DNA of 6,308 bases from an uncultured Lachnospiraceae bacterium (GCA_947178085.1 CAMWWS010000168.1:1-6308), one strand, 5' to 3'; positions 1 to 6,082 are shown, counted from the first letter of the stretch. Numbers and translations: made by a program. Notes: generated from the letters alone by a model not told the origin.

Positions 1-232
1 TTATTATATTGTATTATTATATAACAATATTTGACAATTTTCTATGAGAACATACATTCTGTACGGTTATAATAAATAATTAAAGCCTGACATTTTAAAT
101 TGACCAGGCTCTTTAGTATATTACTTTACAATTTATTTATTGTTTGCACTTCTTTATTCAATCTAATAGTACTATGAATTAAAAAAAATGTAAATGCAAA
201 TTTGATTTAGGCACTTTGCGCACTTTAAAATA
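1..232. other. AT-rich gene-free stretch
   Basis: No open frame of useful length and no recognisable protein on either strand. The one structure seen is a weak hairpin at 84-110 (arms AGCCTG and CAGGCT, 15-nt loop), listed separately. A TTGACA at 31-36 and a TATAAT at 68-73 are 31 nt apart, too far to form a promoter. This DNA lies just downstream (minus-strand sense) of the broken IS66 tnpA, so it may be decayed element sequence or the original flank. I cannot tell which. Confidence 0.5.
84..110. terminator. Weak hairpin, possible terminator
   Basis: Arms AGCCTG (84-89) and CAGGCT (105-110) pair perfectly over 6 bp around a 15-nt AT-rich loop. Neither side is followed by a clean T run: the plus side continues CTTTAGT and the minus side TTAATTATTT. 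A factor-independent terminator for minus-strand transcripts coming from the glycosyltransferase remnant is possible but poorly supported. Confidence 0.2.
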
Positions 233-407
233 CTAATGCCTCGGAAGTATCTGTTCACAGGCTTCTCTGAGTAACTTGCGTAGCCAGTAGTAATAAGCTT
301 TTTCATTGATGCCATTGTCTGGCGGAAACACCGGCAGATTTTTATTGGCATTCGGTTATGGTGTTAAACCAGTTGGTACGTCTTACATCGTGAGTTGATT
401 GATCCAT
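233..407 (-). pseudogene. tnpA: IS66-family TnpA (first ORF), broken
   Basis: The minus strand has a strong ribosome binding site (GAGGAGG, about 418-424) and an ATG at 407, beginning MDQSTHDVRRTNWFNTITEC. A TAA then falls where glutamine is expected. After a further frame slip the protein resumes as NGINEKAYYYWLRK, followed by LLREACEQILPRH and a stop at 233. The YYYWLRK segment and MDQ start match the other IS66 ORF in this window (MDQVTLAKNQ..., GINAKTYYYWLRKLKKQ). In the IS66 family this small ORF is an accessory helix-turn-helix-type protein encoded upstream of tnpB and tnpC. Nothing of TnpB or TnpC is recognisable beside it. The stop, the frameshift with loss of a few codons, and the short length make it a pseudogene. 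It is clearly diverged from the 3434 copy, so it comes from a different IS66 relative rather than from duplication of that copy. Confidence 0.8.
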
Positions 408-596
408 GATAGTTAGTCCTCCTCTAAAAAACTACTAGCTTTTTCGTGTCTTTTATAGCGTCTCATAAATATGCTGGTCAGCCAAGGAGATGGCTTTGAC
501 ATTTACATCAAAAACACATGATTTATGGCTATATAATTACTGCTTTAATCTCGTCTTTGGTCTCATTATCCTCCTATATCATTACCAAAGGGCTCG
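408..596 (-). other. Remnant downstream of GT2, with orphan start site
   Basis: On the minus strand, 30 bp after the GT2 stop, an AGGAGG (570-575) precedes an ATG at 566. It opens a nine-codon frame, MRPKTRLKQ, ended by TAA at 537. The same frame continues past that stop for a further stretch (…FDVNVKAISLADQHIYETL) before another stop. The good ribosome binding site and operon-like spacing suggest the start of the next polysaccharide gene, cut short by decay or by the IS66 sequence that begins at about 424. The product is not recognisable. The plus-strand frame at 490-807 lies antisense to GT2 and is not credible as a gene. Confidence 0.3.
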
Positions 597-1284
597 CTAT
601 GGGTTGTATACACCTCTGGCATTTCTGAACAAAATTTTCATAAGTTCACCGTTCCCTTTAAAGAAACTGATTTTTGTTGGTATTTTTCCTGTCTTGGGAT
701 ATGCTCTTATGACTGGGATTTCACACGCCTTCATACCAATTTTTGTCGCTCGAACCGAAAGATATGCTAAAAGCTCATATGTCATGAAGATATCTAGAAG
801 CGGCTGAACCCTATCATCTGTAATATATCTGGCTGAGTATGCCCGGTATGCATTCGTAGTATCAGTAAATCGCTGATGTGCTGTAATCGATATAATGGGT
901 GCGTAAATAAATTTTACAGCTATCATTCTAGCAAACGGTGTATTAATTGCTTTTCCACCTTTTACAAAACGTGAACCCTGAATCAAATCATAACCTTCTT
1001 CAAGTTTCTCAATGAAACGTGGTACATTTTTCAATACTATACTTATTATTACCATCAATTATCACTATTCCTTTATAACACCGCTGAAGAGCCCGCCAAA
1101 TTCCCATGCGTAACTGCGCCTCCTGCTTCCCTACATCCCGTATCACGAGAGGTGTATTAACCCTCAACTCGCGAAGCCTTGTTTTCTCTGTTCAGCCATC
1201 TGTTGAACCGCCGTCACAAATTGCAATATCTACACAATCAGCCACATGATATTTCAAAGCTCGCCTTAGCTCCTTTACAATCAT
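597..1284 (-). pseudogene. Family-2 glycosyltransferase, broken
   Basis: Read on the minus strand from 1284, the frame gives MIVKELRRALKY, then VDIAICDGGSTDG, the nucleotide-binding motif of GT-A family-2 transferases. A TGA follows at 1192-1194, apparently replacing a serine codon. The same frame goes on through VIRDVGKQEAQLRMGIWRAL and VIIDGNNK, the acidic metal-binding region. A one-base insertion in an A run (about 1027-1031) then shifts the frame. The second segment (1058 to 597) continues PRFIEKLEEGYDLIQGSRF and ends LMKILFRNARGVYNP. This resembles the soluble dolichyl-phosphate-mannose-synthase-like branch, usually about 240 residues, which passes a sugar from a nucleotide donor onto a lipid or glycan acceptor at the membrane. 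The first beta strand (the usual SYNE-type start) is missing: a TAA lies directly before the ATG at 1284. Truncation plus stop plus frameshift argue for a dead gene. The donor sugar cannot be inferred. Confidence 0.85.
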
Positions 1285-1486
1285 TTAATAAAATATATTT
1301 CCATTAATGTGTTATTGCTTACTCTTAATTGTTATATTTATTTTGAACATTTCGATTATATAAATAGAATGTGAAGTACAGAAACAATGTAAGTCCTCAA
1401 TCATAGGTACCATAAAATAAAAAGTCCTGCATTTTGCGAAATTAAGGTATTTTTAATTAACCTTGAAAAATTAAGATTTTTTATAC
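1285..1486. other. AT-rich intergenic DNA between GT2 remnant and insert
   Basis: No gene seen. It contains the IS66-end-like sequence at 1389-1411 and a weaker one ending GCTTAC at about 1305-1323, near the point where the GT2 pseudogene loses its N-terminus. The tract around 1440-1480 has small AT-rich inverted repeats (AAGGT/ACCTT) without a convincing terminator. Confidence 0.5.
1389..1411 (+). repeat. IS66-end-like sequence (left-end type)
   Basis: This starts GTAAG, then CTCAAT, then CATAG, and ends CC. It aligns with the left inverted end of the 3325 element at about 19 positions, allowing two missing bases and one extra base. The orientation puts the element body to the right, towards the DUF3472 gene. 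It may be the relic of a left end whose element has otherwise been lost, or one end of a larger unit reaching the right end at 4063. The gaps in the alignment keep confidence modest. Confidence 0.4.
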
Positions 1487-1780
1487 TTGGACATTACTTT
1501 TGGACACGCGGATACCAAGAAAGCAAGCAGGATTTCTGTAATATGGTCACAGGCTTCATGCGCAATGGTACTTTTGGCATTAGGCGCACCGATTGATTTC
1601 ACTATCTCGGAAAAAGGTCATCTTGCATGGGCATTATCTGAGAACGCGAATAATACCCGTGCGAGGCACAAACATGACGAGACAGGAAATGGAACTTCCC
1701 GCCCAGGAATAGCAAATTTAAAAATAATAAAAAATGCACAAAACTTGTCAGTTTTGGTCATGTCATATACCCTAATATAG
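1487..1780 (+). other. Unidentified coding-like stretch
   Basis: A 97-codon plus frame starts at a TTG with no ribosome binding site. The base composition is richer in G+C than the flanks and closer to the DUF3472 gene that follows, which hints at a decayed coding sequence carried in with that gene. The other plus frames contain protein-like but interrupted runs (for example DFCNMVTGFMRNGTFGI). I recognise no family in any frame and no intact gene is supported. It lies between the IS66-end-like sequence and the DUF3472 promoter region. Confidence 0.25.
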
Positions 1781-1788
1781 TATATAAT
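1760..1788 (+). promoter_or_regulatory. Candidate promoter for the DUF3472 gene
   Basis: A consensus -10 TATAAT (1783-1788) is preceded at 17 nt by ATGTCA (1760-1765), a 4-of-6 match to TTGACA. Transcription would start near 1795, about 98 nt before the ATG. The region is AT-rich, so chance TATAAT matches are likely: a second one lies at 1792-1797 without a -35. Confidence 0.35.
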
Positions 1789-1892
1789 AAATATAATTTA
1801 TTTATAAAATGGTGGAAATTGGGAGTAATATAACATGTATAGAAATGAAAGAAAGCACAAAATAAACCAAACTTCAGAAAGGAGCTGATACC

Positions 1893-3212
1893 ATGAAACG
1901 AATCCTGTCTCTTATCCTGTCTCTGCTTCTGGTTATTGGGCTTGGGTCCATGACCGCCTATGCTGCCCAGAGTGACGGTCTCACTATTAACTTTGGAACA
2001 GCAATCTACTCCATTTCCAAAGAGACCTTTATACGCATGGTGCCCGAGCCTGCTTCTCAGGCGGAGTGCGGTGAGGATGAGTTCGTCACCCTGATCATCA
2101 ATATCACAAACGACTCCAGTGCGCCGGTCACGCTTTCTAACCCCTATGTCAGAATTGACGGTGGAAAAGCACTGGGGTGGGTGGATTTCACTATGCAGCC
2201 TGGCGAGAGCAGAATCCTTCACGTATACAACGCAAACCCGCAGTATTTGACGCCGGGTCTCCATACAGCGGTTTTCTATGAATCGGATCAGCCGCTGTAT
2301 TTCGGACGCTTTAGCATTGGCCGAGATTGGTCCAAAGTGATGAAACTACCCTCAAAGGAGCAGATTGCAGCCCGGCCCGGCGACGAACGGTCGCCTTATA
2401 TGTACACATGGCTCTCCGTCGGCTACAATGTCCGATATGACGCCTACTGTGTGGATTTTAAGTCGGATTATCTCCCCACTGGCACCTACAGTTGTTTGTT
2501 CAACGGGTATATGGATTATTCCAGTTTAAAAAATCAGTATACGTCCGTTGATAATAATGGCAGCATCTCCCTCTATGGGGGCTTGCAGCGCACAGAAGAG
2601 GGAACCAATTCCATTCTGTCTTTCTGGGATATTTACTGCAACGACGAAGCCGGAAATACGACTATCATCCGACCTGTGCGGATTTATCCGGCAGAGAAGA
2701 CTGATAACGACTCTTTTACCGGCGAGGGTGACGGAGCCCATACTCTGATTCCCTTTGAGTGGAAGGCGGGTCACTGGTATCGGATGTTGTTGCTATGCGG
2801 AATCTCGGAAAACACTGGCAATACCACCGTAGAGCAGTGGTTCCAGAACCTGACCACAGGCGAATGGATCCATGTCTGCACCTATGACACCGGCGTAAAG
2901 GACAGTTGCTTTATCGGCAACATATGCTTTTTCTCTGAAAACTTCCTGAGACAGTATGCCGGCGAGGTGCGTTCTCTGGAAGTTACCAATGTCCGCATCC
3001 ATACCGATGAAGGCTGGCAGGATGTTGTAAGTACTCCAAGCGGCACCTCTCTCCAAGCGGTGGGAGTCCACGCAAACGCCTACGGCAGCTGGGAGGCAGG
3101 TACAGACGGGAACTCGTTTTATATGATTACCACCGGCGTATCCGGCTGGGGTCGCACAGCGAATACAGGGGCAATGTCCATCAAGAACATTGAGAGCGGC
3201 AGCCCTTTCTAG
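1893..3212 (+). CDS. Secreted DUF3472-domain protein
   Basis: The 439-residue product starts at an ATG 8 nt after AAAGGAG (1878-1884). Residues 1-25 form a signal peptide: KR, a leucine-rich core, then TAYAA, with cleavage likely near residue 25. No second membrane segment, LPXTG motif or lipobox was seen, so release outside the cell is expected. Residues about 28-145 look like a beta-sandwich (VTLIINITNDSSAPVTL, MQPGESRILHVYN), similar to domains that hold the protein to a surface or partner. Residues about 170-405 carry the DUF3472 pattern: YGGLQ (228-232), ILSFWDIY (241-248), FTGEGDGAHT (275-284) and W290 with KAGHWYRMLLLC (291-302). DUF3472 proteins are secreted and often found with carbohydrate-active domains, but no activity is established that I know of, so a role in glycan binding or processing is inference only. 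The gene is richer in G+C than its neighbours, runs opposite to the polysaccharide genes and lies between IS66-type ends, all of which suggest acquisition. No frameshift or internal stop is seen. The C-terminus (ESGSPF) could be natural or slightly shortened. Confidence 0.8.
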   Translation: MKRILSLILSLLLVIGLGSMTAYAAQSDGLTINFGTAIYSISKETFIRMVPEPASQAECGEDEFVTLIINITNDSSAPVTLSNPYVRIDGGKALGWVDFTMQPGESRILHVYNANPQYLTPGLHTAVFYESDQPLYFGRFSIGRDWSKVMKLPSKEQIAARPGDERSPYMYTWLSVGYNVRYDAYCVDFKSDYLPTGTYSCLFNGYMDYSSLKNQYTSVDNNGSISLYGGLQRTEEGTNSILSFWDIYCNDEAGNTTIIRPVRIYPAEKTDNDSFTGEGDGAHTLIPFEWKAGHWYRMLLLCGISENTGNTTVEQWFQNLTTGEWIHVCTYDTGVKDSCFIGNICFFSENFLRQYAGEVRSLEVTNVRIHTDEGWQDVVSTPSGTSLQAVGVHANAYGSWEAGTDGNSFYMITTGVSGWGRTANTGAMSIKNIESGSPF

Positions 3213-3324
3213 GAAAACACGTCGAAGGAACCCTTCCATTTTGCAGACGGGCGCTGAGATAATCGCTGAAAGCAAGAGTCGACCTGCGACCAGAATTTCG
3301 TCTTTGCTCATTAGCCCTCTGGTC
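3213..3324 (+). other. Tail region between DUF3472 gene and IS66 end
   Basis: A small hairpin follows the stop: GAAGG (3224-3228), loop AAC, CCTTC (3232-3236), then CATTTTG. It is a weak terminator candidate at best. One plus frame stays open to the IS66 end, reading LQTGAEIIAESKSRPATRI and then SSLLISPLVV, and is closed by a TAA inside the inverted end (3337-3339). It has no start codon or ribosome binding site. It may be the tail of an unidentified gene cut by the insertion, or chance. Confidence 0.25.
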
Positions 3325-3348
3325 GTAAGCGCTCAATAACATAGTGCC
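3325..3348 (+). repeat. IS66 left inverted end
   Basis: It begins GTAAGCGCTCAA and ends CATAGTGCC. It differs from the complement of the right end only at its 7th and 13th positions. The outer edge is 3325, where the flanking DUF3472 tail region stops. Confidence 0.85.
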
Positions 3349-3366
3349 TTAAAAAATATTTGCACA

Positions 3367-3436
3367 CATGAGATAATAACCTCCTTCATTAGACTTTTTC
3401 AAGTTTTTCGAGTCTAATGAAGGAGGTTATCTCATG
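3367..3436 (+). promoter_or_regulatory. Palindrome burying the IS66 ORF start site
   Basis: The left arm (3367-3395) and right arm (3411-3436) are reverse complements over 26 bp: 20 continuous pairs from AGTCTAATGAAGG through GGTTAT, then a 3-nt bulge (extra TAT/ATA in the left arm), then 6 pairs CTCATG. The loop is 15 nt (3396-3410). The right arm contains the ribosome binding site AAGGAGG (3420-3426) and the ATG (3434-3436). RNA from outside the element would therefore fold and hide the start, while RNA begun inside the right arm would not. Such sequestering hairpins are known to limit transposase translation from read-through transcripts in other insertion sequences; applying that here is inference. 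Confidence 0.8.
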
Positions 3437-4099
3437 GATCAGGTTACTTTAGCCAAAAATCAGATGCGTGCCGAAAACTGGCGTGACCTTATCAGCGCAT
3501 GCCAGCAAATCGAAAAGAACGTTGTTAACTGGTGTCAGGAATACGGCATCAACGCAAAAACATACTATTACTGGCTCCGGAAACTCAAAAAACAGGAATT
3601 GTCTGGTAAGGAACTTCCCATACCGGTTCTGGAGGCTTTCTGGTGCTGGCTTGATGCACTAGGCAGAGCGATGACATATGCAAAAAACCAGAAACCATAT
3701 ATGGATAACTATCTGATGGATGGCAGATGTGCCATTTCCAACAATGCAGCTGAAAACGCCATCCGGTCATTCACTGTGGAAAAAAACTGGCTGTTCGCGG
3801 ATATGCCCAAGGGAGCAGATGCTTTTGCTGCCGTTTGCAGTCTCGTTGAAACTGCAAAAACCAACGAAATTAATGTCTATACTTATCTGCAGTATCTGCT
3901 TATATACATGCCGGATATCAACTGGCCAAATCATCCGAAAGAGCTGGATGACCTGATGCCCTGGTCGGAGACAGTACAGGCTAAATGTAAACAACAGCCG
4001 GTAGGATGGTATTATACGCCATCTTCTATTTATTTTCTGGGCACTATGTTGTTGAGTGCTTACATTAAAAACGACTATCACTTTCTCTATAGTATGTAA
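3434..4099 (+). pseudogene. TnpA-TnpC fusion remnant of IS66 element
   Basis: A single open frame of 221 codons starts at the ATG 7 nt after AAGGAGG. Residues 1 to about 57 are IS66 TnpA (MDQVTLAKNQ, then NWRDLISACQQ, then GINAKTYYYWLRKLKK). From about residue 64 the sequence is the C-terminal end of TnpC: VLEAFWCWLDAL, TYAKNQKPYMDNYLMDGR (81-98), SNNAAENAIR (102-111), KNWLFADMPKGA (118-129), SLVETAKTNEINVYTYLQYL (136-155) and LDDLMPW (171-177). E107 fits the last residue of the DDE triad. Both catalytic aspartates lie in the deleted part, so transposition activity is not expected. Smaller losses also show, for example around residues 74-77 and 115-117 where family members are longer. The original TnpC stop appears to have been lost: the frame runs on through the right inverted end (from residue 203) and ends 36 bp beyond it, adding a foreign tail. 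Intact reading frame across the deletion could be chance or could mean a retained DNA-binding product. Confidence 0.8.
4040..4063 (-). repeat. IS66 right inverted end
   Basis: Reads GGCACTATG, GTTGAGTGCTTAC at its outer part, the complement of the left end with two mismatches. The outer edge is 4063. It is translated as part of the run-on fusion ORF. Confidence 0.85.
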
Positions 4100-4148
4100 T
4101 TTTCCATTTAAAGATAAAAAAGTCTATGTTAATAACCACTAACTCCTA

Positions 4149-4878
4149 TCAACAGAAGCTTTCTATCTTCTCCACCATCCTATCCCAACTAAGTCAGTAA
4201 GCTTCTTTTTTCACATTTTCTGTAAACTCTTCCTGCTTATGTTGCGTGAAATATTTAAAAATCACTTCTGCTAATGCTTTTCCGTTCCTTGATTCTACAA
4301 CATATCCCGTCTTTCCATCTTCCACTACATCCGGCAACCCATTGGTAACGATTACAGGTTTCTCAAATCCATAAGCAATCTGTACAATCCCTCTCTGAGT
4401 CGCTGACTCATAAGGTAATACCACTAAATCGCTTGCCGCATAGTACTTCTCCTCCTCATGATTCGAAATATAATCATCCATCACTTTGGGAATGCACTAT
4501 ATATCCATCACCATGTTTCAAAACTGTCTTTGTTAAGAATTTGTCTAATGGAATTCGTTCGTGGGGAAATACATTATGACAGATAAAAGTCTTCTTTATC
4601 TTCTTTCCGATTGCTTTCGCCAGTATCCAATAACATTGGGCATTGTACGGATGCCACCACTATATGATAACATATCAGTTTTTTGTCTGATTTATATGAA
4701 ACATATAGTCACTATAATCCTTTTGTTCTTTTTTATAAAGCAACTTAGAATACTGTATCTTATACGATATCATCTCTACATTATGCCTGGATCTCAATGC
4801 ACGAAATAAAAAGCTTGTATTATGAGCAATACCTCCTTTATATGGATATGCCGAACCAATCAATACAATATTTTACAC
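4149..4878 (-). pseudogene. Family-4 glycosyltransferase, broken
   Basis: Read on the minus strand, AGGAG (4886-4890) precedes a GTG at 4878. The second codon is TAA, probably a mutated AAA, followed by NIVLIGSAYPYKGGIAHNTS. This is the N-terminal glycine-rich start of a GT-B family-4 transferase, running to FHINQTKN and a TGA (4675-4677). After an internal loss of perhaps 20-odd codons the same frame resumes past a TAG (4660-4662) with WWHPYNAQCYWILAKAIGKK, then TFICHNVFPHERIPLDKF and HGDGYIVHSQSD. A larger deletion (about 100 codons by family length) with a frame change at about 4480-4485 joins this to DDYISNHEEEKYYAASDLVV and PYESATQRGIVQIAYGFEKP, the donor-binding C-terminal half. A final TGA (4194-4196) interrupts the tail, which continues LSWDRMVEKIESFC to 4149. 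Intact relatives are about 370-380 residues and transfer a sugar from a nucleotide donor during glycan assembly. It lies 89 bp after the epimerase gene on the same strand, as in an operon. Multiple lesions make it certainly dead. Confidence 0.88.
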
Positions 4879-4967
4879 AACAACGCTCCTACTATCGCTT
4901 TGACCGTATGTGCAAGTACTGGAATCACCCATTCTCACACATTTTTATTCTAAACAAATATAAGTTG

Positions 4968-6071
4968 TCAAGCTTTTTCCCTCAATATTCCTACTATCCT
5001 CTCGCTAGCATGTCCATCTCCATAAGGATTCACAGCCTGAGCCATTTTTTTATAAGCCTCTGAATCATTCAGCAGCCTCTTAACCTCTGTATATATAACC
5101 TCCTCATCGACACCTACTACTTTTACTGTTCCAGCCTCAACTGCCTCAGGGCGTTCCGTCTCAGTGCGCAGAACAAACACAGGTTTCCCAAAATGCGGGG
5201 CTTCTTCCTGTATCCCACCAGAATCCGTCATAACCATAAAACACCTAGCCATCATATTATGCATGTCCAAAACATCTACAGGTTCGGAAAGAATCACATT
5301 ACTGACATCTGATAAAACAGCAAATACCGTATCTCTAACCATAGGATTAAGATGTACCGGGTATATAAACAAAACATCGTCTTGTTCTACAGCTAATCTC
5401 CTAATGGCTTTGCAAATATGCTGAAGCGGTTTTCCTAAATTTTCTCTTCTATGTGCTGTTACTAAAATTACACGTTTATTCACAAAATCAACGTCCTGCA
5501 GCTTTCTCTCATGATATACATGTTCTTTCTGTACAGTGCTCGCAAAAGCGTCAATAACCGTATTTCCTGTTACATATACATTCTGGCTAATTCCTTCCTG
5601 CCTTAAGTTCTGCTCATTCTGTTTGGTTGGAGCGAAAAACACTGTAGAAATTCTATCGATTAAAAGACGATTCATTTCTTCCGGAAAAGGTGAATAAATA
5701 TCTCCAGTACGAAGTCCGGCTTCTACATGACCTACCGGAATCTGTTGATAATATGCTGCCAACGCAGCTGCACAAGATGTCGTAGTATCTCCATGCACCA
5801 GAACGATATCAGGTTGCTCTTGTTTCAAAATTGGCTCAATCTTCTCCAAAATAGACGTAGTAATAGTAGTCAGCGTCTGTCTATCTGTCATGATATTTAG
5901 ATTATAATCTTCCTTTATGTCGAACACTTCCATTACCTGCTGTAACATTTCACGATGTTGCCCCGTCAAACATACCACACATTTAATATCTTTTTGCTTC
6001 TGCAATTCCAACACCAACGGACACATCTTGATTGCTTCAGGTCTGGTTCCGAACACTACAAATACTTTCAT
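4968..6071 (-). CDS. wecB: UDP-N-acetylglucosamine 2-epimerase (non-hydrolysing)
   Basis: The 367-residue enzyme interconverts UDP-GlcNAc and UDP-ManNAc in the cytoplasm (EC 5.1.3.14), supplying ManNAc-type donors for surface glycans. It has the usual family length and all signature blocks: FGTRPEAIK (7-15, R10), GQHREML (37-43), VHGDTTTS (92-99), HVEAGLRTGDIYSPFPEEMN (115-134), TAHRREN (205-211), YPVHLNP (237-243), and TDSGGIQEEAP (282-292) followed by GKPVFVLRTETERPEA. D95, E117 and E131 correspond to catalytic residues of the E. coli enzyme, and H207 fits its active-site histidine. The ATG at 6071 is chosen because AGGAG (6078-6082) lies 6 nt upstream; an in-frame TTG directly before it would be an unlikely start. 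It heads the minus-strand group: the broken GT4 follows after 89 bp. No UDP-ManNAc dehydrogenase (wecC) is present in the window. It is the only polysaccharide gene here still intact. The symbol could equally be given as mnaA. Confidence 0.96.
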   Translation of the reverse strand: MKVFVVFGTRPEAIKMCPLVLELQKQKDIKCVVCLTGQHREMLQQVMEVFDIKEDYNLNIMTDRQTLTTITTSILEKIEPILKQEQPDIVLVHGDTTTSCAAALAAYYQQIPVGHVEAGLRTGDIYSPFPEEMNRLLIDRISTVFFAPTKQNEQNLRQEGISQNVYVTGNTVIDAFASTVQKEHVYHERKLQDVDFVNKRVILVTAHRRENLGKPLQHICKAIRRLAVEQDDVLFIYPVHLNPMVRDTVFAVLSDVSNVILSEPVDVLDMHNMMARCFMVMTDSGGIQEEAPHFGKPVFVLRTETERPEAVEAGTVKVVGVDEEVIYTEVKRLLNDSEAYKKMAQAVNPYGDGHASERIVGILREKA

Positions 6072-6077
6072 CAATAT

Positions 6078-6082
6078 CTCCT
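6078..6082 (-). promoter_or_regulatory. Ribosome binding site fixing the epimerase start
   Basis: AGGAG on the minus strand, 6 nt from the ATG at 6071. It decides for this ATG over the adjacent TTG. Confidence 0.8.

Larger units (their letters stand above)
3325..4063 (+). mobile_element. IS66-family element, internally deleted
   Basis: The ends form a 24-bp inverted repeat with 22 matches (3325-3348 and 4040-4063), both beginning GTAAGC, as is typical of IS66-family ends. The element is 739 bp, whereas complete IS66 elements are roughly 2-3 kb and encode TnpA, TnpB and the DDE transposase TnpC. What remains is the start of TnpA joined in frame to the last part of TnpC. TnpB and most of TnpC, including the two catalytic aspartates, are gone. 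It cannot supply its own transposase but keeps both ends, so a related active copy might move it. The 8-bp target duplication expected for IS66 is not seen: the left flank is CTCTGGTC and the right flank ATTAAAAA. The element may therefore have rearranged after insertion, or its two ends may come from different insertions. Confidence 0.85.

Noticed and set aside
31..73. TTGACA and TATAAT near the window start as a promoter
   Set aside because: The spacing is 31 nt, far outside the 16-18 nt range, and no gene follows on the plus strand.
490..807. Plus-strand open frame of 105 codons
   Set aside because: It is antisense to the GT2 pseudogene over most of its length, has no ribosome binding site and has no recognisable product.
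1758..2264. Minus-strand open frame of 168 codons
   Set aside because: Shadow of the start of the DUF3472 gene; low-complexity, cysteine- and arginine-rich translation with no family resemblance.
3224..3243. Factor-independent terminator after the DUF3472 gene
   Set aside because: The stem is only 5 bp with a 3-nt loop and a short interrupted T run, so it is not called as a feature of its own.
2793..3311. Minus-strand open frame of 172 codons
   Set aside because: Shadow of the C-terminal part of the DUF3472 gene; the plus-strand reading has the domain motifs and signal peptide.
3379..3428. The palindrome before the IS66 ORF as a transcription terminator or CRISPR-like repeat
   Set aside because: No T run follows the right arm, there is only one unit, and the right arm is itself the translation start region.
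4943..4971. TTGACA (minus, 4966-4971) as a promoter for the GT4 gene
   Set aside because: The hexamer is perfect but overlaps the epimerase stop, and the best -10 at 17 nt is only ATAAAA. Chance is likely in AT-rich DNA.
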